From assembly GCA_934502905.1 (NCBI GenBank), contig CAKSVK010000138.1:1-9608 (forward strand): a stretch of DNA of 9,608 nt, given 5' to 3'. Positions within the stretch are counted from its first letter, which is position 1. The number at the start of each line of letters is the position of its first letter. Source of the DNA: an uncultured Chitinophagaceae bacterium (lineage in GTDB: Bacteria > Bacteroidota > Bacteroidia > Chitinophagales > Chitinophagaceae). The translations under genes and the position numbers were made by a program. Below, piece by piece: positions 1-5,851 of this stretch. The notes beneath the pieces are model-generated. The model searched no databases. It was not told where the DNA came from and worked only from the letters and a program-made list of their open reading frames with translations.

Positions 1-317
1 ACCGCAAGGTGATCATATATAGAGCCGAAAGCTACTACTGCTTCCGGTTTGACAGCTTCAAGCATTTTATCCAGGTCATCGTAAAACAATTCCTTTGCCA
101 GCTTACTATTATTCCGTAAGGTCTTACTGACAAGATCCTTATCCTGCTCATATATACCGGTCAGAGAAATATCACCTTTTACAGGGCGGTTCAGTATCCA
201 GGAAGAGTGCCCGTGTGAAATACCTGCTACGGCTATGCGAACAGGCGGCCTGGTTTGCGCACTTATCCAAGAAAAAGCAAACAAACATCCTATAACAAGC
301 AGAAACCGCTGTACCAT
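1..317 (-). CDS. Gfo/Idh/MocA-family oxidoreductase, N-terminal part (runs off the window)
   Basis: Reading leftward from ATG at 317-315, the frame is open to the window edge, giving about 105 residues. Residues 1-20 look like a Sec signal peptide: a short charged start, a hydrophobic core, and cleavage after ISA or SAQ. Next comes VRIAVAGISHGHSSWIL, which has the position and pattern of the first strand and nucleotide-binding turn of a Gfo/Idh/MocA Rossmann fold. Near the end, DLDKMLEAVKPEAVVAFG resembles the stretch where these enzymes sense the second strand region and continue the fold. Family members oxidise or reduce sugars and cyclitols with NAD(P). The canonical GxGxxG loop is altered here. 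The start lies 17 bases past the stop of the upstream isomerase-like gene, so the two are probably one transcript. No good ribosome binding site is visible. The C-terminal catalytic domain lies outside the window, so the substrate is unknown. Confidence 0.72.
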   Translation of the reverse strand, partial: MVQRFLLVIGCLFAFSWISAQTRPPVRIAVAGISHGHSSWILNRPVKGDISLTGIYEQDKDLVSKTLRNNSKLAKELFYDDLDKMLEAVKPEAVVAFGSIYDHLA

Positions 318-333
318 ATATTATATTCTCGGG

Positions 334-1245
334 TTATTTTTTAAATACCTGTTCTATATAACCGGGAAAAGCAGCAAACGCTTTCTCGGGTTCTTCTATT
401 TCCGGATGCCATAACTTCTCCCATTCAAAACTGTAGTATCCATTATAATTGTTGTTATAAAGCATTTCCAGCGCGGGTTTCAATGGCACATCACCCATTC
501 CGGTTAACACATAGCTCAATTTTCCATCCTGCTGAAGCACACCGTCTTTGATATGCACATGCCGGATAAACCGGCTGAGCCGCTGAAATACCTCTGCTGC
601 CGGTTCCCGGGTGACATGCCACATATTCGTGATATCCCAGATAAGCCCCGTTTGCCGGGCATCCACCGCGTTCATGATCTTTTCGAGATCGGCGATATAT
701 ACCACATCCCCGTGCGACTCAAGCAGGACCGTGACATTACTTCCCTTTGCAAATACCGCCAGTTGCTGCAACCCCTGGATGATCAGCTCAATGACCGCAG
801 CCCGGGTATCATCTTTAGGCAAATTATTGGGAAACACCCGGACAAACGGGCATTTCAGCTCACTTGCGATCTCGATATACCGTTTTGCTTCATCTATATT
901 TTTTTCCCTTTCCGCCCTGGCTGTATGGTGTAAAGCGGCGGAAGAGCCCAGGTTAACGATCTTTATATTGTGATCCTGTGCTTTTTTGCGGGTAGCTTTT
1001 ATAGCCGCCGGACCGGAAAATTCGGGACACCGGGTAATATCTACCTGCCGGAGCAGCCCCCTGATCTCAATACCTTTATATTTATTATCCGCTGCAAAAC
1101 GAAGTATTTTTTCCAGGTCCCAGTCGGGGCACCCCAGGGTGGAAAAGCATAAAGCCGTTCCTTTCTTCAGGGATCCTGCTACCGGAGATACCAGGGGGGC
1201 TACAGCTATTGTCTGCAAAAACCGCCTGCGTGTAAAACTGTTCAT
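334..1245 (-). CDS. Tat-exported sugar isomerase/epimerase-like TIM-barrel protein (xylose isomerase-like, AP endonuclease 2 fold)
   Basis: A 303-residue protein starting at ATG 1245-1243. The N-terminus carries TRRRFLQ at residues 5-11, a good twin-arginine motif followed by a hydrophobic stretch and a small-residue region, so export by Tat is likely. The rest reads as a xylose isomerase-like TIM barrel. Candidate metal ligands in the usual order are Glu176 (LLESHGD), Asp204 (IWDITN), His231 (HVHIKD) and Glu274 (SFEWE). The barrel seems complete. Such proteins are often called sugar phosphate isomerase/epimerase, but sugar phosphates are not expected in the periplasm, so an unphosphorylated sugar or keto-sugar is a better guess. 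In other Bacteroidota similar enzymes sit beside Gfo/Idh/MocA oxidoreductases, including clusters handling 3-keto-glycosides; the partial oxidoreductase directly downstream fits this. The exact reaction cannot be told from sequence. No convincing promoter was seen upstream. Confidence 0.87.
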   Translation of the reverse strand: MNSFTRRRFLQTIAVAPLVSPVAGSLKKGTALCFSTLGCPDWDLEKILRFAADNKYKGIEIRGLLRQVDITRCPEFSGPAAIKATRKKAQDHNIKIVNLGSSAALHHTARAEREKNIDEAKRYIEIASELKCPFVRVFPNNLPKDDTRAAVIELIIQGLQQLAVFAKGSNVTVLLESHGDVVYIADLEKIMNAVDARQTGLIWDITNMWHVTREPAAEVFQRLSRFIRHVHIKDGVLQQDGKLSYVLTGMGDVPLKPALEMLYNNNYNGYYSFEWEKLWHPEIEEPEKAFAAFPGYIEQVFKK

Positions 1246-1454
1246 ATAATTTAAATGTACGACCTTTTAAGAAATCCACGGAAAAACCATATTATTGGGG
1301 TGTATTTACCCCCGGTGATAACGATTCTCATTGCGGCAAAATCAGCGATAAACAAAATACCGCAATAAAAGTTTACGTTTTACAGGTGAGTGGTGAGACA
1401 GCGACCGGAAAATTATAGAACAAAAACTCGATCTATGCTCACCAAGGTAAATGC

Positions 1455-1482
1455 ACCATATGACTGTTACATTCAATATGGT
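1455..1482. repeat. 7-bp inverted repeat upstream of the helicase promoter
   Basis: ACCATAT at 1455-1461 is exactly complementary to ATATGGT at 1476-1482, separated by 14 bases. It lies about 55 bases before the candidate -7 box of the helicase gene, so it could bind a dimeric regulator; an arm length of 7 in AT-rich DNA may also be chance. Confidence 0.3.
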
Positions 1483-1513
1483 TATAAATAATTAATAATA
1501 AAGAAATAAGGTA

Positions 1514-1543
1514 TTTTTCCTAAGTAGTTTTTCTATATATTTG
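1514..1543 (+). promoter_or_regulatory. Bacteroidota-type promoter for the DEAD-box helicase gene
   Basis: TATATTTG at 1536-1543 is a full match to the Bacteroidota -7 consensus TAnnTTTG. A T-run at 1514-1518 sits where the -33 TTTG element is expected, but the final G is absent. Transcription would start near 1550, leaving a leader of about 34 bases before the TTG start. Confidence 0.5.
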
Positions 1544-1583
1544 TTTCTGATTACCAGAACGGAGAAAATAACAAATTACGTCA

Positions 1584-2804
1584 TTGAACTTTAGCAACTT
1601 TAATTTTCACCCTGATCTATTTTCAGGCATTGAGGCTTCCAACTATGAAACTGCAACGGCCGTTCAGGAGGCTGTCATTCCACCTATTCTTGCCGGCAAA
1701 GACATTATTGCGTCTGCCCAGACCGGAACCGGTAAAACAGCCGCGTTTCTGCTGCCTGTTATACACAGGTTGCTTTCCCGGGAAGGCACGCAGAAAAGTA
1801 TACGGGCCCTGATCATTGTACCCACGCGTGAGCTTGCTATCCAGATTTCGCAGCATCTTGAGGGACTGGCGTACTTTACGAGCATCAGTTCGCTGGCAGT
1901 ATACGGCGGAAGTGAGGCACAAAATTTTGTAGGGGAGAAGAAAGCGCTGCAAATGGGGGCGGATATTATTATTTGTACGCCGGGGCGCTTCATTTCGCAT
2001 CTCAACCTTGGTTATGTATCTCTTGAAGGACTGGAATTCCTGATCCTGGATGAGGCCGACCGGATGCTGGACATGGGATTTCTTGACGATATCAACCGGA
2101 TCATTGCCAAACTTCCCGCCAACAGGCAAAACCTTCTCTTTTCGGCTACCATGCCACCGAAAATAAGACTGCTGGCAAAAAATATATTAAAGAATCCGGA
2201 GGAGATCAATATTTCAATTTCCAGGCCACCCGATAAAATAGCACAGAAAGCGTATGTGGTATATGAGCTGCAGAAGCTCCCCGTACTGAAACATGTGCTG
2301 GCTAATACCGTCTTTAAAAGCGCCCTCATATTTTGCTCCAGCAAGAAAAATGTAAAGATCCTTACCAGGAACCTGAAACAGGAAGGGCTGAAAGTGGAAG
2401 AAATTCACAGCGACCTGCTTCAGTCGCAAAGGGAAGATGTACTGAACGGATTTACCAGCGGGCGCATTCCCGTAATTGTAGCTACGGATATACTCAGCAG
2501 GGGTATAGACATCGATACCATTGACCTGGTCATCAACTACGATGTTCCCAGGGATGGGGAAGACTATGTTCACCGGATCGGGCGTACCGCAAGAGCGGAG
2601 GCCGAGGGTATTGCTGTTACTTTTATTGGAGAAAAAGAGCAAAACCGTTTCCGGGCTATCGAGAACCTGATCAAAAAGGAAGTGGAAAAGATGCCGGTAC
2701 CTGAAATGCTGGGCAAAACACCGGAATATGCTCCCGGGCGCAAAAGGTCCTCCTCACCACCCCAGCGGGGAAAGAAATTCTATAATTACAGGAAGAAAAA
2801 ATAG
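1584..2804 (+). CDS. DEAD-box ATP-dependent RNA helicase
   Basis: A 406-residue DEAD-box helicase that would use ATP to unwind or remodel short RNA duplexes, for example in ribosome assembly, mRNA decay or cold adaptation. All core motifs are present in order: Q motif ending at Gln28, Walker A AQTGTGKT (45-52), PTRELA (80-85), GG (108-109), TPGR (132-135), DEAD (156-159), SAT (187-189), ATDILSRGIDI (300-310) and HRIGRTARA (330-338). The tail after about residue 370 is short and basic, typical of RhlE/CsdA-like bacterial members, and probably binds RNA. The start is TTG at 1584: an in-frame stop lies at 1569-1571, no in-frame ATG precedes the Q motif, and the N-terminus NFSNFNFHPDLFSGI matches the family. 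GGAG at 1561-1564 is rather far (19 bases) from this TTG. The gene stands alone and meets the lipoprotein hydrolase gene end to end. Confidence 0.95.
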   Translation: MNFSNFNFHPDLFSGIEASNYETATAVQEAVIPPILAGKDIIASAQTGTGKTAAFLLPVIHRLLSREGTQKSIRALIIVPTRELAIQISQHLEGLAYFTSISSLAVYGGSEAQNFVGEKKALQMGADIIICTPGRFISHLNLGYVSLEGLEFLILDEADRMLDMGFLDDINRIIAKLPANRQNLLFSATMPPKIRLLAKNILKNPEEINISISRPPDKIAQKAYVVYELQKLPVLKHVLANTVFKSALIFCSSKKNVKILTRNLKQEGLKVEEIHSDLLQSQREDVLNGFTSGRIPVIVATDILSRGIDIDTIDLVINYDVPRDGEDYVHRIGRTARAEAEGIAVTFIGEKEQNRFRAIENLIKKEVEKMPVPEMLGKTPEYAPGRKRSSSPPQRGKKFYNYRKKK

Positions 2805-2834
2805 GCTCTTGTATTACAGCCGCCATATCCCGGG

Positions 2835-3656
2835 TTAACGGTGATACTGAAGCATCCACTCATAGATGTTCATGTCATTCTCTTTGTATTCCGGATTACA
2901 GGCCCGGGTCCAGCAATCATGATGATCGCCACCAAATGAGCTTTCTTCCCAGATCGTCATTTTAGGTTCCGGATTGGCATTATGCGCCTTGATGACATTA
3001 ATGTTAGTTATTGTGTTTTCAACCGGGGCAACCTGGTCTTTTGTGTTGTGAAATGCCCAGAACGGCAAGCCGGCCCTGGCAATATTATCAGCCTGGGTAT
3101 TATCTATCTTTCTCGCGGCGGCAAAAGGAACGATCGCAGCGGCTATATTCGGAAAGTCGCCACCAAAATTAAATGCAACTGCTCCACCCATGCTCGCGCC
3201 ACATATATATATCCTGGAAGCATCTATCCGGTACTTAGCAGTAATATGATCGATCACCTCCTTAACATCTGTGGAAACCGGCCATTCTTTAAAGCGGGGT
3301 GTAACCACAATAAAGGAGTAATTTTTTCCTCCGGCAGCAACCATTTTGGGAAATTTATCATCCTGGAGCAGGCTGCCAATAGAGTAAGTAACCACCTCAC
3401 CCAATCCGTCGGCGCCACCCAGCGCGCCCCAGCCATGCAGCGAAATAATCAGCGGATATTTCAACTTTGTTTCTTCATAACTACCGGGTAATCCTATATA
3501 GTAGCCGGCACAATTAGCATTGATATCTTCTATTACCGGTCTATGTGTATGGAGCTTTGTTTCAACAAAATCCGGTTCCTCTCCTTTATTGTTCTTTTCA
3601 CAAGCTACACTCAGCACAAGAAATGAAAGGCAAATAAACAAAACACTATTTCTCAT
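2835..3656 (-). CDS. lipoprotein alpha/beta hydrolase (esterase/carboxylesterase-like)
   Basis: A 273-residue protein starting at ATG 3656-3654. The N-terminus is a lipoprotein signal with LSVAC at 15-19; Cys19 would be lipidated. Acidic residues soon after the cysteine resemble the export signal that sends Bacteroidota lipoproteins to the cell surface, though this one is weak. The catalytic parts of an alpha/beta hydrolase are visible: the oxyanion-hole strand IISLHGWG (70-77), nucleophile elbow GASMGG with Ser155, Asp207 in HNTKDQVAP, and His246 in the DHHDCW segment, the place where relatives have GHDxW. The overall form resembles small secreted esterases and PHB-depolymerase-like or phospholipase/carboxylesterase-like enzymes; the true substrate is unknown. 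Cys248 and Cys253 could form a disulfide. It is 62 bases downstream of the CorC-family gene and may have its own promoter. It converges with the helicase gene, leaving only 30 bases between their stops. Confidence 0.88.
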   Translation of the reverse strand: MRNSVLFICLSFLVLSVACEKNNKGEEPDFVETKLHTHRPVIEDINANCAGYYIGLPGSYEETKLKYPLIISLHGWGALGGADGLGEVVTYSIGSLLQDDKFPKMVAAGGKNYSFIVVTPRFKEWPVSTDVKEVIDHITAKYRIDASRIYICGASMGGAVAFNFGGDFPNIAAAIVPFAAARKIDNTQADNIARAGLPFWAFHNTKDQVAPVENTITNINVIKAHNANPEPKMTIWEESSFGGDHHDCWTRACNPEYKENDMNIYEWMLQYHR

Positions 3657-3676
3657 TCAAAAATATTTCTGCGAAG

Positions 3677-3708
3677 TAAAATTAAAAAAACATTAAAACT
3701 ATTAACAA
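3677..3708 (-). promoter_or_regulatory. possible Bacteroidota-type promoter for the lipoprotein hydrolase
   Basis: Read on the minus strand, TTG (3708-3706) is followed 21 bases later by TAATTTTA (3684-3677), which matches TAnnTTTG at all but the last base. Predicted transcription start is near 3670, giving a leader of about 14 bases. The spacer is very AT-rich, so a chance match is possible. Confidence 0.33.
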
Positions 3709-3718
3709 TAGGTAAAAA

Positions 3719-5020
3719 TTAATCTTCCATTTCTTCCCTTATTTTATCCGATATGGTAACCAGCACTTTATCAATACGATGGCTATCCATATCCACTATT
3801 TCAAATGTGAACCCCCTCCATTCCATCTTATCCCCTGTTTTCGGAATACGTTCCAGCCTATGCAAAATAAATCCCGCCAGGGTATCAAATTCCTGTTCCC
3901 CTTCGTTCATCCAGTCGGTTTTATGGAAGGTACTCAGGAAATCATAAAACGGATATTGTCCGTCTACCAGGTAGGAACCATCTCCCCTCGCCACTATCTC
4001 ATATTCGTCATCATCTATCTGTGGTATATCTCCTACAATGGCTTCCAGGATATCGTTCAGCGTGATCAGTCCCAGAAGGCTTCCGTACTCGTCTACCACA
4101 AATGAGTAATGCATCTTCGTTTCCTTGAAACGCTCCAGCACCTGGTAAGCGGTATTATTTTCCGGCACAAACAATGCCGGCTGCATTATATCCGGCAATG
4201 GTTTGCTGTTCTCATAAATGAAAAGATCTTTTATCGACACGATACCCTTGATCTGGTCTATGTTCCCGTCGCACACAGGATACACCGAATGTGGATCCTC
4301 CACAATTTTCTCCTTTATATTGATGCCGTCCACACTTTGCAGGTCAAACCAGATAATATCATTCCGGTGTGTCATCAGCGAAGTGATATTCCTGTCGCCC
4401 AGGTGAAAAACCCGTTCAATGATCTCCTGCTCTGCTTCCTCAATTGTTCCCTGCTCCGTGCCTTCATTGATAATCGCCTTTATTTCTTCCTCCGTCACAT
4501 AGTTATCTGCATTCTTTATATTCATCAGCCTCACGATATAATGCGTTGATTTGCTGAGTAACCACACAAAAGGGTAAGCGATCTTACTCAATATACGCAT
4601 CGGCGTGGCAATTAGTTTGGCAATGGTCTCAGGTTTCGATAAACCGATCCTTTTAGGTACCAGCTCACCCAATATCAGTGTAAAATAAGTAACGGCAATT
4701 ACGATGATAGTGGTAGCTATCCCGCTCAGGTACAACGGGTTGATCCAGGGAAACCGGCTCAGCCAGGTAATCAGGTCCGATTTCAGCGACTCACCCGAAT
4801 AGATACCGGTCAGGATGCCGATAAGCGTAATGCCGATCTGAACGGTGGAGAAAAAAGTATCAGGTTTATCAGCCAGCTTCAACGCCTCTTTGGCCCTGTT
4901 ATCTCCTTTCTGGGACTGTGCCTCCAGGCGGGCTTTTCTTGAAGATACCAGCGCAATTTCTGCCATGGAAAACAATCCATTCAGTAAAATCAGTCCCAGT
5001 ATGATCAATATCTCTATCAT
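3719..5020 (-). CDS. CNNM/DUF21–CBS–CorC_HlyC membrane protein (hemolysin family / CorC-like)
   Basis: A 433-residue integral membrane protein starting at ATG 5020-5018. Residues 1 to about 190 form a CNNM (DUF21) domain: hydrophobic segments near 1-25, 57-75, 97-120 and 137-158, with the family motif GELVPKR at 118-124. Two CBS domains follow, about 213-270 (beginning with MTHRNDI) and 278-332 (ending VVDEYGSLLGLITLNDILEAIVGDI in two adjoining stretches). A CorC_HlyC domain closes the protein at about 345-430. Homologues are linked to Mg2+ or Co2+ efflux; the CBS pair commonly binds ATP or other adenosine ligands. The old name hemolysin is misleading. Length and domain order are complete. 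The Bacteroidota gliding protein GldE has the same architecture, but no gld genes are nearby, so I do not use that name. It lies 15 bases after the PAP2 gene and is probably co-transcribed with it. Confidence 0.93.
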   Translation of the reverse strand: MIEILIILGLILLNGLFSMAEIALVSSRKARLEAQSQKGDNRAKEALKLADKPDTFFSTVQIGITLIGILTGIYSGESLKSDLITWLSRFPWINPLYLSGIATTIIVIAVTYFTLILGELVPKRIGLSKPETIAKLIATPMRILSKIAYPFVWLLSKSTHYIVRLMNIKNADNYVTEEEIKAIINEGTEQGTIEEAEQEIIERVFHLGDRNITSLMTHRNDIIWFDLQSVDGINIKEKIVEDPHSVYPVCDGNIDQIKGIVSIKDLFIYENSKPLPDIMQPALFVPENNTAYQVLERFKETKMHYSFVVDEYGSLLGLITLNDILEAIVGDIPQIDDDEYEIVARGDGSYLVDGQYPFYDFLSTFHKTDWMNEGEQEFDTLAGFILHRLERIPKTGDKMEWRGFTFEIVDMDSHRIDKVLVTISDKIREEMED

Positions 5021-5035
5021 GATAACAATTCAGAA

Positions 5036-5605
5036 TTAATTCAGTGATACCAGTTGCACCCTGGCATTAAATATCCTGGAAGTTACAAGCCCGATGGCTG
5101 TTCCCAACAAGCCACCGCCAATTATATCCAGCGGGTAATGCACCCCTACATATACCTGGGCATATACAACAACAAGCGCCCAAAAAATAAAAAGCCACCG
5201 CCATACCAATGAGCTGAACAGAAATGTTTGAAAGCAAAATACAGCCATGGCAAAATGATTGGTAGCGTGGGAAGAAGTAAAGCTCTTTCCCGACCCGCAC
5301 CGGATCACACTCCTTACCGTATCCGCAAGTAAAGGATCGTTACAGGGGCGCAGCCTGCCAACGGCCGGTTTAATAATATGACTGCTTAATATATCCCCGA
5401 TCGCAAAGGTTACCAAAAAGAAAGCTATCCAGTAAAGCCCCTTTTTACCAAAGTTCATAAACATAAAAACCACAAAGAACAGGTAAAGAGGTGACCAGAA
5501 AAACTGGTTGCGCAACAAAGGAAACAGCCAATCCAAAAAGGGGGTATGCCATTGCCCGTTGATCCTGGAAAACAACGCTATATCGTATTGGATCAGACTG
5601 TTCAT
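5036..5605 (-). CDS. PAP2-family membrane phosphatase (lipid phosphatase-like)
   Basis: A 189-residue membrane protein starting at ATG 5605-5603, with several hydrophobic helices (about 35-52, 57-77, 115-131, 134-153, 160-175). The three PAP2 motifs can be found. C1 is Lys79 with Arg86-Pro87 in KPAVGRLRP. C2 is TSSH at 110-113, with His113 as the usual acid. C3 is AQVYVGVHYPLD at 149-160, with nucleophile His156 and Asp160. In the classic C3 motif SR-x5-H-x3-D, the Ser-Arg pair is Ala149-Gln150 here, a change in a phosphate-binding arginine. Family members remove phosphate from lipids such as undecaprenyl pyrophosphate, phosphatidic acid or lipid A; the substrate here cannot be assigned. The gene leads the unit with the CorC-family gene and is divergent from the GlmM gene. 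No convincing promoter box was found upstream. Confidence 0.9.
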   Translation of the reverse strand: MNSLIQYDIALFSRINGQWHTPFLDWLFPLLRNQFFWSPLYLFFVVFMFMNFGKKGLYWIAFFLVTFAIGDILSSHIIKPAVGRLRPCNDPLLADTVRSVIRCGSGKSFTSSHATNHFAMAVFCFQTFLFSSLVWRWLFIFWALVVVYAQVYVGVHYPLDIIGGGLLGTAIGLVTSRIFNARVQLVSLN

Positions 5606-5706
5606 GCATTTAATTCTTTAATATACACAAATCTGCTGCCAATACCAATTTGAACGGGCCTGCGAAATAAAACTGCAAATAATGGGAAATGAGGATGTTG
5701 GAACCG

Positions 5707-5717
5707 CTGGACTCCAG
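5707..5717. repeat. interrupted palindrome in the PAP2–glmM divergent spacer
   Basis: CTGGA and TCCAG flank a single central base (5707-5717). It lies about midway between the two divergent starts and could be half of an operator; nothing else supports this. Confidence 0.25.
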
Positions 5718-5730
5718 GCATTGAGAATGA

Positions 5731-5792
5731 TTGATGATTATAACAAAGGTACTATTTTTTGTATTCGTTAGAAACATTAATCATTATAACAA
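5731..5792. repeat. imperfect 16-bp direct repeat in the PAP2–glmM divergent spacer
   Basis: TTGATGATTATAACAA at 5731-5746 recurs as TTAATCATTATAACAA at 5777-5792, identical at 14 of 16 bases; the core ATTATAACAA is perfect. Spacing of starts is 46 bases. The second copy ends about 32 bases before the candidate -7 box of glmM, a position where an activator or repressor could act. Confidence 0.4.
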
Positions 5793-5824
5793 TAGGTTGT
5801 GTGAAGGGTTTTGAAAAATTAGAC

Positions 5825-5832
5825 TAAATTTG
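5825..5832 (+). promoter_or_regulatory. Bacteroidota-type -7 box for the glmM–cysteine desulfurase unit
   Basis: TAAATTTG matches TAnnTTTG fully. The predicted transcription start is near 5839, giving a leader of about 13 bases before the GTG at 5852. The -33 element is poor: GTTG at 5796-5799 is 25 bases away and TTTG at 5810-5813 only 11. Confidence 0.45.
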
Positions 5833-5851
5833 CCCCTCAAAATTTGTATTT

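Larger units (their letters stand above)
1246..1583. other. divergent intergenic region between the isomerase-like gene and the DEAD-box helicase
   Basis: This 338-base AT-rich spacer has no credible gene. It holds a helicase promoter candidate at its right end (described separately). It also has a short hairpin, GGGGT (1297-1301) with ACCCC (1308-1312), a wide inverted repeat TGGTGAG (1391-1397) with CTCACCA (1438-1444), and ACCATAT (1455-1461) with ATATGGT (1476-1482). I could not find a clear TAnnTTTG box facing the leftward gene. Confidence 0.6.

Noticed and set aside
282..287. Lipobox-like LVIGC at residues 7-11 of the partial oxidoreductase
   Set aside because: The cysteine is in the middle of the hydrophobic core, too close to the N-terminus, and a better signal peptidase I site follows near residues 18-21.
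1297..1312. GGGGT/ACCCC hairpin as a terminator
   Set aside because: It lies upstream of both divergent genes and no T-run follows on either strand; no gene ends here.
3719..5020. Gliding motility gene gldE
   Set aside because: Architecture is shared with GldE, but general CorC-family proteins look the same and no gld gene or ssb is adjacent.
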